A stretch of 64,000 nucleotides of DNA from Chloromonas sp. AAM2 (taxonomy: Eukaryota; Chlorophyta; Chlorophyceae; Chlamydomonadales; Chlamydomonadaceae). Position numbers and translations under genes: made by a program. The notes under the pieces were generated by a model. That model did not search any database. It was given only the letters and a program-made list of their open reading frames with translations, and had not been told where the DNA came from. Positions 20,488 to 32,097 of the stretch are shown here, in pieces (positions within the stretch are counted from its first letter, which is position 1; the number at the start of each line of letters is the position of its first letter). The stretch covers positions 8,028 through 72,027 of the forward strand of contig QAXH01006470.1 in the NCBI GenBank assembly GCA_004335635.1, given 5' to 3'.

Positions 20488-23400
20488 CTAGCGTCGAGCT
20501 CTTTCTATTCTAGCTTTTCCTTTGCCTGCACACTGCCATATGACGAGTACTGCCATCACACCAGAAACGCAAACGATGGAGACAAAGTACAGGAATGTTG
20601 AACTCATCCCAACGGATGCACTCCGTGCCACTTTTGCAAAGAAAAACGATGTTTTGTTGCTGAAATCAGGAAGTGAATGTGTAAATGTTGGGTAGCCACC
20701 AGGTACGTAGCCAGAGTAATTGATGGCCACATTTGTCGATGATGGCAACGTCTTGGTAAGCCTGGACGTCCTAGCTCGGATGTCTAAGAAGTTGGAGCAA
20801 GTCGACGAAGCCAAGTGCGAACACTGGCTACTGTTGTAGCATCTGCAGGGAAATGGGGGGAAACGTAAATGTGGGGGAGCCTCTGTTGCCTTCGTACTCA
20901 CTAGCATGAGAAGCAGTACCTGACATGAGAATTAAGCAAGCATTAGCAACATCACTGACCGTGATGGGTGCACTGACCGTAATGGGTTCTTGAGCACAAA
21001 GGAATAGTCGGACATGTTGATGTCCACACGTCGGGTCGGTGGGACATGCTTTTCCTTGTGCCAACCCTGCGTGATTTTGTTCGCATCACTTCCAATGCCG
21101 TTCATGTCCCCCTGCACAGGCGCAGAACAAAAAACGCGTATGTGGCAGCGGTGACACCTCTAGCTGGTATTAGCCGCAATAGCAACAGGACCACCGACCT
21201 TGAGAACCCTGTCCAGTATCTTGGACAGGAACTCGTAACAAGGAGCGACCTGGTGGCTGCTATCCAGGCAATTGCTGTCCGAGAAGACCACCACGTGGCC
21301 TCCCTGGTCCGCAGTGGGCGTCAAGCCGAGGAACGCGTAATGCCCATCAGTTGATTTTGATGACATGCTGCTCAGTGGCGCCAGGTGGACGAACGACCCC
21401 GGCGGCATCATTGCAATGTCGGCGCCGTAGGATACATGAACACGAGTACCTGCTACCAGACACAAACTTTGTTTATCAGCGGAGCCAGCACATGAACAAC
21501 TCTAATCTGACAGATAGTTGCATGCGCCACCAACCTGCCACTGTGGCTTGTCCATGGATGATAGAATCACCCAAAGCAATTCCGAACGGCCCCAGCAAAT
21601 CATTCAATGCAGGAACGTTGGCTCCGCCTGAGAGCACAGGCAAGCAGGCACAGTACTGTTATGTTCACATCGTAATGCGTCGGAGCACCTGAAGCACGTC
21701 ATATACCTGTCACGGGTGTCCACCAAGACCGTGTGTTGTCATCATAGAATCGCATCTGCAGCATGCTCTCCACGTGATACCACTCCGCGAAAACGATCAA
21801 GTTCAAGCCTTTCACCTGCACATCGTTTGCAATCTTCTGTACCTCCTGCGCAAGTGATTCACGCACCGAGAGGTTGAGTGACATGATGTTTGGATTAGAA
21901 CCAACCGAATGCCTGGGTTCGGTGAGGAAGCTCGCTCACTTCGGTGTAAAACTCCTCCTCAGAATCAACGAGCAGATAAGCTCCGTACTCGGAGGCGTTG
22001 AAACAAGTTGCAGGTGACGAAAGGATCTCAACGTAGTAATCCCTGCAGTAGTGCAAGCAACTTAACTGCTGAATTCACAGACCAATCACCACAACAACAA
22101 CGTCCGCAATCAGAGCAAGCGTTGCTGACCTGTCCTTCAGCCAGTTGTACAAGCCATTGTAGTTGGTGAAAAGATGGTCTCCATGCCAATCCAAGATGTC
22201 ATGCTTGATGTCCAGGTTGTCACGTGGAATGTACCCTGCGCATGAATTTCAGATCTTACTGATGAGGAGGAAGGCGGAGGGCATGGCGAGTCTGCCTGTC
22301 AGAACCTTGTCACACCTGGTGGGTACTTGATGGAATGGAACTGATCCCAGAGGATGCGACGATCCCTTGCGGGCGGCGGCTGGATGGAAGCCTTGATAGG
22401 CATCACAACAGTAGAAGAGCGCTCAACTGTTTCACCTTCAGCTGGAGGAGACACAATGGTGAACACGACCTGCGCATTGGAGGGTTGGTGATTGAAAGGC
22501 CCGCAAGGGACCAAGGGCTGGATAGCCCAGATGCTTCTGCAGCCATGGTGCTCAACGAGTGCATAGCAATCTATTGATTAAAGAATCCTCTATGCAAGCA
22601 TGGCCTTAACTGCTGGAACCCATACACACAGTGCTAGCTTTGCCGAGGCATACATGCCCTATCCGACATGCGCCGCACTTGGCTGCAGCAGCATGGGGAC
22701 AACGAGACAAGCCCATGCATACACCGCAAACATACTGCATACACCTGCGCACATGCTGTTGCGGGCCCACAAACAAGTACCTCAGCACGCCTACCTTGCC
22801 CGTGGCAGTGCCTTGGAACTGCCGGCCCGCCTCCCTGACACGCATGTACAAGGCTAAGAAGCCAGACCACGGCCACAAAACCTGCATGCAGGACATGTTT
22901 GGCTTCAGTCTGCTGCACATGCAAGTAAAGGTATGTCAGCAACAGAGGCAACAGAGGCAACGTACCTCACTGTATTCAAAGCTGAGGTGCAACAATGACC
23001 CTCCTTCGTTAGATGCAAAGAACTCAGGGGGTCCCTCGAATCGGCCTGTCACCCCCAACGCATTGAGCACAGTGGCGTTGAAGATGACAGGCAGAGCGCC
23101 AGCATAGAGGCCCTGCAGGAGGGCAATGTGGCTAACTCACAGCGGCACAGGGCAGGCACAAAAGCTGCTACACCGGGCTGCCCTTGATGATCACACGCAG
23201 GTGGTGCATGTGCAGGGGCTCACCTGCCGGCTGTAGGGCCACATGTAACTCCCGTCAGTGAAGTCTATCTGGGCAGGCACCACGGAAGCCCGAGGCTGGT
23301 AACCCTGGCCAAAGGGCAAGCAAGGCAAGCAGGCAGCCAGACGTACACGCACAGCGTTATTGCCGTGTGGGATGCAAACAGAGGGCCTGTTGAAGCAGCG

Positions 23401-26079
23401 CCAAGCGTCAAATTCCCACCTGTAAGATGGCCATGCTCTTCTGAAGGTTGATTCTGCCAGCGCCTTGCTCGTAGATGTTGAGATTTTGCAGCCTGTCGGC
23501 ACCCTCAATAAGAGCCTGCAAACAGCACATGGTGATGCCAGCATGCACATGGTGTCTGAGCCATGGCCATGCGTGTAGACAAAGTTTTGCGACCCCGCGT
23601 GTGACAACCCACCTGCTTAATGGATGCAGGGTTCAATACAGCCCAGCGCTGGGGCAAGGGAACTGTGCTGGCCAGCAAGCACACAGCTCCAGCCACAACC
23701 GGGGATGCGACGCTGGTGCCTGCACCGGGGCAAGCCATGTAATTTGCGTGTTTACACAGGAACCACAGCACTGTTCACATTCTTTGCAAACTGAATGAGT
23801 TCAACTAGAATGTGATGGTTTGTGCCCACCCTGCTGACATGCGCCCTGACGTGGCTTGCCTCCGGCTGCACCCTTGCACTTGCAGTGAGCCGCTGTTCAC
23901 CTGAAAGCGATCTGCAGCCTCCGTGAATCTTGCTGCCCTGCACATCCTTGGAATAGGCCATGACGTCAGGCTTGACACGCCCGGAGCCCAGAGTCAGCTC
24001 CCAGCTGGTCATGCCCCTGCACACAGCGGCCGCAACACGAAATAACAGCAATTACAGCTTAGTTGAACGAGGCACGCCGTAGCCTGCATGTATGAACCGG
24101 CGTATGAACTGGCAATACCACGGTCTGCACTTGCTGTGCCCTGTGCCCGGCCTGTGAGTCAACCTGCTCCACACGCTGCCTTTCACCTTGATGAAAAGCC
24201 AGAGATGTTGTCGTAGTCGTCAATGCCGCCCACTCCGATGACGTCGCTCTGATCGGCCGGGTTGTTGAGGGTGCCGTACAGCGGCCCGTCATTGCCAATG
24301 GCGCTGACAAGCAGGATGCCACTGCTGGTGACCTCCCAAACCTGTCAGGAGATGGCGCACAGGGAGAAAGCAGCATCAGCACAAGCGCTGGAAAGCAGAA
24401 CGCTGCAGCATCTGGCAGCAAAGCAGGCCCTCCGCACACCTTTCTGCTGGTACCTGGTGCCAACTGGTGCAGCATGCCTCCTCCCGGACTGAACCAACGC
24501 TGCTGACATACAAAATCCCCCTGTCAAGGATCGCACACGGCAGGCAGTACCTTGTCTACAAATGGCTGGTCCAGAAAGTCCGGCCCTCCAATGCTGAGGT
24601 TGATAACGTTGATGCCTGACAGGATTGCGTAGTTGAATGCATCCAGGAACCAGCTTGTGAAGGACACCTGCGGAACCGGGGAGGGCATGCGGAGCACAGC
24701 AGCGCAATGAACAGTGCTCAACATGACGTGAAGAGACAGGCGCGTGCTCCTACCGCTCTTTAAGCATGATACTAATCACGCCCACCCTGGTTCCCTCTCC
24801 CTTTGTCGTCACATTCCTGGCTCTCGTTTTCAAGCCATCAACACCACCCAATTAGCTATTATCATTTTTGAAGCTGCTCTTTTCTGCCACCACCAGCACA
24901 CAAGTGCAACAATGATTATTTGAACCCAGCTGAATTCACCTGGTCGTCCGTGAAAACCTTGAATGTGTGGAGGTCCACGTCTGGTGCCAGCCCTGGGCAC
25001 TCCTTGTCCTGGCTGCCGATGACGCCCGCCACGAAGGTGCCGTGCCCCAGGCCGTCTGACAGCGAGTTCTGGTGCGTCCAGTTGGTGCGCTCGCGGATGT
25101 TGCGCAGGTGCGGGTGCGCCGGCAGGATGCCCGTGTCAAACACGCCCACGCGCACGCCCGCGCCCGAGAAGCCCTGCGCCCAGATGGCCTCCGCACCGAG
25201 CTTGGAGGTGATGCTGCTGCGCCCTAGGAGCATGCGCTTGGTGGTCCCATCCTGGAAAATGTCTAGGAGCGGGGTGACCAGCCTCCCATGCCTGACTTTG
25301 TGCCAGGTGCCATCCACTGGCACCTGGCCGTCTGCGCTGACCGCACTGTAGCTTGTGCGATCTGTCAGCAGTTGTCTGTCATGGCCGGTCTGCAGGTAGT
25401 CACCCTCTGTGTTCTCATCATCCATCATGAAGCTTGTGCTGAACCGGCCCGGGCGCTTGCTGATGCCCAGATCCAAGCCCTGCTCTTCAGCTGGCGTTTC
25501 TTGTCCGCTGCTGAAAGCAGTGCGTTCCCGCTTTCCTTGCTTGTTGGTGCTCTCTGCCATGTCACTCCGGTCATTGGCTGTCCTGGTGTTTGGGGCAGGA
25601 GGGTGGCGCCCGACCTCAGGTGCGCCCTGAAGTCTGCCTGTGAACTGCTTATCAGGGTGGAGGTCTCGCACACCATCCAGCTGCCTTATCTGATCCAATA
25701 CCACGCCCTGTTCCTGCTGGGAAAGCTCCAGTAGTCCAAAGTCTGTGGGGTGGGCTGCTGCAGGGTTGTGCCGGTCCACCCACCGCCAGGCACCACCCTC
25801 GCCCGTGAGATGCTTGGACAGCACCGCATGGTGGCGTGCAGCATGCAGGTAGCTCTTGAAACGAACTATCCACCGGGAGCCATCAAAAGGGCTGTCATTG
25901 ATGTTGCATGTCCCTTCGCGCTGTGCCAGATGGAGATCTGCGTTGCATGTCTGCCCGTTACCGCTGAACGAACACTCTCCGGAGCCTTCCTGCTGGCCGG
26001 CAGCAACGCAAATCAAATATAGGAGAGCAAGAAGCACAGATAGGCGTTTTGGAGCAGGTAAGCCTAAGTATTGAACCAT
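20488..26079 (-). CDS. MBTPS1: site-1 protease (membrane-bound subtilisin-like serine protease, S1P/SKI-1)
   Basis: Golgi/ER serine protease that makes the first cut in regulated proteolysis of membrane-anchored transcription factors such as bZIP17/28 or SREBP. Exon 1 (26079-24940) begins with a signal peptide ([15 protein letters not shown]) and carries the Asp motif GVFDTGI (about D315) and the His motif [10 protein letters not shown] (about H346). Further minus-strand exons: 24667-24551, 24341-24187 ([11 protein letters not shown], oxyanion Asn about 436), 24016-23901, 23719-23613 ([18 protein letters not shown], Ser about 512), 23515-23420, 23304-23224, 23112-22966, 22881-22795 ([10 protein letters not shown]), 22469-22316 ([16 protein letters not shown]), 22235-22130, 22042 to about 21940, then about 21920-21707, 21627-21535, 21449-21199 and 20841-20488. 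All joins to 22130 are in phase. The join near 21940 and an exon near 21040 remain uncertain. The last exon ends with a transmembrane helix ([20 protein letters not shown]) and a short basic tail, as in the family. Length is about 1000 residues, close to other S1Ps. Confidence 0.92.
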
Positions 26080-26380
26080 AACTGGCGAGGCAAACTCAGC
26101 CCATTCGAAGTCAATCTGTTGATCGTCCAGCGAGTACGTGCCCAAGCGATCCCCGAGATTTTCGGGACTGGAAACGGAACGTCCGAGCTGAGCTGGCAGA
26201 TACATGTGGGTGAGCGTTTTCTTGGACGTGGACAAAATCCCAGAAAATCATACAGCCATACCCGTCATGCCCAGATTGCGCTCCCGCTCAAGAGTCCTCT
26301 CAATCTTTTATGTCAGTTGCCAAAAATGCCTGTTTACTAAATACAATGTAAGCAAATGTTTCCAGTCTGTGTTCATAAAC

Positions 26381-26587
26381 AAAAAAAAGAAGTTTGCCGG
26401 TTCTGGGACAATACCTGGGAATATCGCCAGGAATCAGTGTTGGTGATGGGTGTTGCAGTGACGCAGGTGGTGCCATTCTGTTCTGCAGCTGCTTGTTGTT
26501 GCGGATATATGGAGCCTTTAGCAGGTCCTACACTGGTTCCAGTGCAGTTCCTAGAACCTGTCCCAGAACTGGCAAACATCTTTTTTT
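26381..26587. mobile_element. complete MITE-like element, about 207 bp
   Basis: Left end: A-run, GAAGTTTGCCGGTTCTGGGA, CAATACCTGGGAATATCGCC. Right end: CCTGTCCCAGAACTGGCAAA, CATC and a T-run. The two ends are inverted copies for about 28 bp. The interior has no ORF. The inner left part (GGGAATATCGCCAGGAATCA, GTGTTGGTGATGGGTGTTG) is shared with copies at 47520 and 61660. No clear target-site duplication could be read because the element ends in homopolymers. Confidence 0.85.
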
Positions 26588-26927
26588 GGCCTGCTGTGCT
26601 GCCAGGTTAGAGTAGGCATCGAAAAACGATCAAGCCAGCGTACTGGTGCTTGGAGTGATGCACTGAACTCGCTGCACACAACTCCCAGACAGTCTCCCAG
26701 ATCCTACGCCTGAAAAGAGCATTTAGTGGAAGGGTGCATCTGAGGACCGCGAGACAACAATGGGTGCAGATAATACGCCTCAGTCAAAGTGATTTAGTTG
26801 AAAAGGGTTCAGCCCAAATGCACTTGGCCAGCTTCCACATCTGAACCACCAGTTGGCACACGTACCCAAGTTCAAGACCGCCATCAGCTGCAACCAGTGA
26901 ATGCGCTGAATACCGGCTCAGTACCAG

Positions 26928-27178
26928 TGAAGTTTGCTAGTACTGGGACTTAATTCCCTGAAGCTCTCGAACACGTCTCCTAACAGAAGCACATCGCTGC
27001 TGCTCAATTGTCTTAGATCTGGCAAACATCTTACCGGACAGAAAGGGGGCTTTGCCGTTACCCTTGAGCGCAACAGGGAGGCAAGGAGTGATTGGTTTCA
27101 CGTGATAACCCAGAATGCGTATCACCACTAGTGAGTTGCACACACAAATTGTCCCATAACTGGCAAACTTCTTTTTTT
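26928..27178. mobile_element. diverged MITE-like element, about 250 bp
   Basis: Left end TGAAGTTTGCTAGTACTGGG, right end TTGTCCCATAACTGGCAAAC then TTC and a T-run. The ends are imperfect inverted repeats and belong to the same family as the 26381 copy. An internal CTGGCAAACATCTTACC suggests a nested or rearranged terminus at about 27020. Confidence 0.7.
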
Positions 27179-27406
27179 GGTTTGCCTCACCTGCCTTACA
27201 ACTGAAGCAGAGTCAGTAACGGCTATTGGGCTAGTGTAGAGTCTGTCAACGTTGTCTGTTGCATCAGTTACACTGTTGGCGCGCTCTCCTGCTCCCCCTA
27301 CTGCTCCTTGAGAAAGTTGGTGTAATTTATTCCTGGTTGAGCAGTCTTCATCCGAGTGTTGTATGCATTAGTTAGATATAGTTAGTGTGCAATCAGAGAA
27401 TGATGG

Positions 27407-27407
<1 letters not shown>

Positions 27408-27481
<74 letters not shown>

Positions 27482-27490
27482 TTGTGTATG
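27408..27490. repeat. compound TA/GT microsatellite
   Basis: (TA)n broken by TG, followed by (TG)n with TTTG interruptions. Typical slippage-prone dinucleotide tract. No gene nearby. Confidence 0.95.
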
Positions 27491-27597
27491 GTATTGTGAC
27501 ATAATCAACAATCAATGTATGGGTTCATCAGAGTGTTGGTCATTCGTGGCTGGAACGGTTTAGGGGCTTGTTGCGTCAGTCCCTGATTGAGTCCGAG

Positions 27598-28110
27598 CAC
27601 TCTCACTCTCACACGGCCTGCTAGAGCGAGGAACAAAGCATTGCACTGTAACACTGCAGCAGCGTGTGGTTTGGTTTGGGAAGCAGCCTGGGTAACCGAC
27701 AGGCCGCTTAATCTGATGGAAGAAGTCTGGGTAACTCGCATGGACTCCTTTCATGGCATGCATGGACACCGTGCTTGACACGCTTGGACTAACACGCTTT
27801 GCATGCGCCTTCTGTGCTCTGTTCCTGTGTTTCGTAGTCGGTTGCCTTCCTTTATGCCTTGTTCGTTTCTGCCTTTGTCCCTGCCTTTCCTCACCTGTCT
27901 TGCTCCGGGTAGGTCAGGACGGTACACATCCTTTGACGGCTTCCCTGATGTAACAATCAAATCAATGGGTAACCAACAGGTCACTTAAATTGAGAGGGAA
28001 ACCAAAAACGACAGCGCTGGATGTCAGATGTTGTTCAAAGGCCCACAAGGCTTGCATGCACTAATCAATCTTTCAACCACAAGCGAGAGTAGCTCACTTT
28101 GTTCACGGCT
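27598..28110. repeat. dispersed repeat, copy 1
   Basis: This segment shares scattered blocks in the same order with 28546-29165: CACACGGCCTGCTAGAGCGA/GGAACAAAG, AACACTGCAGCAGCGTGTGG, and GTCAGATGTTGTTCAAAGGC followed by CACAAGGCTTGC. The copies are strongly diverged, with insertions of TIR elements in copy 2. No coding capacity was recognised. Confidence 0.65.
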
Positions 28111-28545
28111 ATGGCCTGAAATTGAATCCGGAGGCCATTCTAAGCTGGTCAGAGACAGTGGTGGTGGTGATCAAGGATGTACAAGGAAGTATGAGGCTTG
28201 ACGGTAAAGTTGTTGTCAGGCCATCCACAAGTCGGAATCAAGATCTGAACATGCCATCATGACGGGGTCATAGAGAGCTACACAACTACTCAGATGGGTT
28301 CAAAACCCATGCAGGGTCCGAAAACGGCCATTAGCAGGCAGGGTGTCCTGGACCGGCAAAGCACTCTGAACAATTTCGTGTTTCCAACAGTGCATCGGAA
28401 GCCTACATGACTCCGAGTACAATGGCACGGTCAAAGGCTGCAGATCAGCTACTGGGGGTGGGTGGGTATAAGGCGCGCCTTCTGGCCAAATTTGAGGTTG
28501 GGGTTGACAAACATGCGCCCCCCCTCACCCTCCCCCCCCCATGAA

Positions 28546-29165
28546 TTCCCACACGGCCTACTAGGGCGAGAAACAAAGGGAAAAAAAAGAAAGTTTGCCA
28601 GTTCTGGGACAGGCGATAGGGGCTGCAAACTGGGACAAGGCAGCACACAGTCGGCACACAGTTGGCACACATACTTAACACAGCTTAACACAGCAAAAGA
28701 AGTTTGCCACCCTAAAGAAGTTTGCCAGTCCTGGGACAATTTTGAAACTGTCACTGGAACTAGTGTGTGTCAGCAAAAACATGCATATGAGTGTACCCCC
28801 ATTGCCAGCTACCAGCTCCCTGCATCTCAAAAGGCTGTGATTCACGAGCGCCTCCATTGTGGAAAAGTGCTGGTTGCAATGGCCACAGTTCCTGTGAGAA
28901 CCATGCGCAGCAAATTGCGACCCCAGGCTGACACTGGCATCTTACAATGGGAACTTATAACACCAACAAAGCACTGAAACACTGCAGCAGCGCGTGGTCT
29001 GCTTGGGCCACAAGCTGGATAACCTACAGGGTAGGCACAGACGGTGTTGATGATGGCAACGTCTCTGAAAACAAAAGCAGGAGCGCGGGATGGCAGATGT
29101 TGTTTGAAGGCCCTCAAGGCTGCTTAGATTGCCATCATGAGTGCTTGATTGAGGCAATCAAAACA
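28546..29165. repeat. dispersed repeat, copy 2, with inserted TIR element pieces
   Basis: Matches copy 1 (27598-28110) at CACACGGCCTACTAGGGCGA, GAAACACTGCAGCAGCGCGT and GCAGATGTTGTTTGAAGGCC. Between the first and second blocks it carries two TIR-family termini (28578 and 28700-28775) absent from copy 1. This suggests the elements inserted after the duplication. Confidence 0.65.
28578..28780 (+). mobile_element. TIR/MITE-like element termini (two in tandem)
   Basis: First terminus: A-run, GAAAGTTTGCCAGTTCTGGG, ACAGGCGATAGG at 28578-28622. Second: AAGAAGTTTGCCACCCTAAA followed by GAAGTTTGCCAGTCCTGGGA and CAATTTTGAAACTGTCACTG at 28696-28760. The second has the same subterminal block as the 8052 copy, including GTGTCAGCAAAAAC. 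The directly repeated termini suggest one copy inserted in or next to another. Confidence 0.7.
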
Positions 29166-29230
29166 AGTTACACCCATACTTGGCAGAAGAGCCACAGCAG
29201 TGTTTGTGTGAACATGCTCCGGGGTGCAAA

Positions 29231-31029
29231 TCATGCAGATGCCATGAAACGGGGAGTTGCAGGCAACCGGATGTGCAAGTTGCTTGCGGCCTCCTTCAGT
29301 GCCTGGAGCTGGCCTGGGTCAAAGTGTTCCAGGTGGCCATACAGATAGACAGCAATGGAAGCACCCCAACTGGGTGCAGGCACCATGTTACATGTGCTCA
29401 GCGCCCTCAGCACGTCTATCAACTGCTGCGGGGTCATGTCAGGAAGGGTGCTACGCACTGCATTTAGGGCAGCGCATAGTATGGCACGAGGAGGCTTGTG
29501 CTGTGTCATGTGCAGGGCGGCCAGCGTGGCATGCACCGTGGAGGCGCTCTGCTGCGGCCCTGGCTTGAGCAGGGCACATGCCGCTGTGTCCAGCCACTTG
29601 TCGATGCTTGAAGGTCGAGCGACTGGGCCAGCATGCTCAGCAGTCGGCTCAACAACCTTTGCCACCGTCCACACTCCTGCAGCTAGTGCCCTGGCCTCGA
29701 AGATTTTGGTCGTGAGAAAGCCCTGGCTGAACTCCAACCACCATGTGCAAAATGTTGGAAAGTAGACATCCCGCAGCGTGTGACTAGCTTCACAAACGGA
29801 TGACATGTGAACGTGTGCAGCCATGGCCAGCATGGGTGCGAGCATGAGTCGTTCAGCTGGTGTGCTACCCCGCCACTGCACGTGCTTCAGCTGCTGCTGT
29901 GCGGAGGTGCACAGGGCCTGCAACAGGGTGTCCGGGAGCTGCCAGCACCGTTCAGCACCAGGCTTGAGGGACCTGTGCAGGCAGGCCAGGGCCCACCCCT
30001 CGCACATGACAGCCACATCCATGGGCTGCAGCTGGCCACTGCAAAGGCCGGATCGCATGGCCGCCCAGAGGTGTGCTTGCCAGGCGCTGGATGGTGTGTG
30101 CCTGCACCTGGCCACCCCTGCCAGCATGCCCGCCAGGTGTGAGTGGCGCAGGCCCTGCCGCAGACCTGCCACTCCGTTTCTTGCGGCAACGTGTGCAACG
30201 CGCTGTTCGGTGGCAGTGCCGCTGTCAACCATCTGTTGCATCAGCGGCAGGGTTGCCGCCTCCCACGCTGTCCAGAACTCCTGCTGGGGCTGCACATGCA
30301 GATCACCCAGCGCAGCCACGATGTCACTCAGCTTGCCACCGCTGAAGGTGTGCAGCTTGGGAGCCGTGCGGGCGCACACTGCCAACACCAGCAGCTGGAA
30401 TTCAGCGCGTTCTGCATCGGACACACTTGCATGTGGGCCCTGCGGCTGCCGTGCTGCACTGGTGCCCCGCTTCCTCCACAGCCATGGAGCTCGGTACACC
30501 GTTGGCTGGCTGGACTGGAGCACACATGGTTGATGTACGTAACACAGCACATGGTGTAGCACGTCTGCAGGTGTGCTGGGCAGATGTGCTTCCAATGCGC
30601 TGCAGGCTGCAGGCTGAAGCTTGACCAGGTGCCTGCGGGGAATACAGGGTCATGTGCAGCGTCAGCAATAGTGGTCCTGCAGCACAGCGCAACAGACAGA
30701 ACGTTCTGCTTGCGTGAACCAGCAACAAACCTGAGCAAGAATGACGTGCAAGGCCCATCCAGGACATGCAGGAACTTGGGAAGCAGGCGGTATGCCAGGC
30801 GTGGGCGCCAGCGTGTGGTAGATGCCACCTTTGGAATGAACGCTCGCCTAACGCGCGGGCTGCCGAACCGAAGCAGGCCTGGGAACAGCTGGCGTGGGCT
30901 GACAGGAGCCGCTCCAGCCATGGGTGAGAGCTCGTCGGCCTGTGCTGTGCGAACATGTGACTGATGGTCTGCACCTGCTGCGTGCGCTGCGTCCTGCTGC
31001 TCTGTTGCCAATTGTGCTGGGGCCATCAT
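29231..31029 (-). CDS. helical-repeat protein, probably organelle-targeted (OPR/FASTK-like)
   Basis: Two exons, 31029-30731 and 30632-29231, join in phase (LLR|HLVKLQP) to 566 residues. The first 100 residues are rich in Arg, Ser and Ala and poor in acids (RQLFPGLLRFGSPRVRRAF), as expected of a plastid or mitochondrial transit peptide. The rest is a run of amphipathic helices in pairs of about 35-40 residues, for example TPQQLIDVLRALSTCNMVP, FDPGQLQALKEAASNL, STVHATLAALHMTQH and DVAVMCEGWALACLHRSL. This pattern is typical of algal octotricopeptide-repeat and FAST-kinase-like proteins that bind organellar transcripts. No RAP domain or nuclease domain was recognised at the C-terminus. The specific RNA target cannot be inferred. 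The long second exon (1.4 kb) is unusual for this window, where most exons are around 100 bp. Confidence 0.7.
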
Positions 31030-32097
31030 GGCAGAGCGCTGGTACAGCTGTGGGGCGTGGCAACATCATGGCAACTTCAATAATTAGCCTTCCCTGGGAA
31101 GCTATGCAGGATGGCATACAACTTCAACAAATCCAAACTCCTGGGCTGGAGTACTACAGCAGTCAGTTGCAAGCAGACTCTACGCCAAGTCACAACCTCA
31201 GCGCTGTCTGGCAACGCAGTTTCTACAAAGATGGGAGAGTCTTGCATGGGCACATGAACACAGCCATGCATGCATCACTATCTTGTGCTCACCGTTAGAT
31301 TCCAGTCCTTTCTGAGCTTGAGCCGCAGGCGCTTGCTTGTCTGCCTGTTATTTTGCACCGGTTCTGCAGGTGGGGCCTGCTCGGGCGCTCGAGGCATCCG
31401 AGCAGCAGAAGGCCAACCCTTTGCCAACATTCAGCAAATCATTTGCGCGTTAATCGCTGCGCCATGTAATCAGCTGGGCACATACAAGTCAAGCCATCCT
31501 CGGGCGCGATCTAGGGCTCCGATTATAACCGATCCACTGAGGTCATAGCGTGCGACATACGAGCGGTGCCACCTACAGCAGCGCCACCTGCCTTGCCTAT
31601 TCATAAAACCATCCCACCGGTCACGGTCAGGTCACAGTCACAGTCAGGCCACAATCAGGCCACAGTCAGGTCAAATCTCTCTCCAGTAGCACTGCTTTAG
31701 AGGCAGGGATTTCAAACTGAGGTCATCACTACGCGGACAACCTTGCCCGTGGGCTGGTCTCAACGAGAGAGTATGCCATTATGATATATGATATAATGTT
31801 GTTATCAATATTGTAGTGTGTAATTTATCACGCAGCCATGTGCTGCCAAGACACGGCGTTTGAGAACAAGCATATCACAACCACCTAGCCTACCCATCTG
31901 CTACATGTCTGCAATGGCTGCTTGGAGTGGCTAGGGAGTGGGAAGTGAGCTTACAAAAAGCGCCATCACGTGCAGCAAAGCAACTTTCAAAAACATCTTG
32001 GAATGTCAAACTCACGATCTTGTGCAAACTCGGCCTGTTCTGACACTAATCAACCAAAAGCAACGCGTTTCCCTGGAAGCCGCTGGTAGTGTTTAAA
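31030..32097. other. divergent intergenic region
   Basis: About 1.07 kb between the start of the helical-repeat gene (minus) and the start of the mannose-6-phosphate isomerase gene (plus). It includes short imperfect repeats of the type CAGGTCACAGTCA at about 31620-31677 and an AT-rich stretch at 31780-31830. No exon was recognised. It must contain both promoters. Confidence 0.55.

Larger units (their letters stand above)
26080..29230. other. repeat-rich intergenic region, no gene seen
   Basis: Just over 3 kb between the start of the site-1 protease gene and the end of the helical-repeat gene. It contains two complete TIR elements, a TA/GT microsatellite, two diverged copies of a longer repeat and further element fragments, listed separately. 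Upstream of 26079 the reading frame stays open to about 26235, so translation might start earlier, but no ATG there gives a better signal peptide. Confidence 0.6.

Noticed and set aside
28290..28320. GGGTTCAAAACCC considered as a tRNA T-arm
   Set aside because: No acceptor stem, D-arm or anticodon arm could be built around it. No tRNA or rRNA gene was recognised anywhere in the window.
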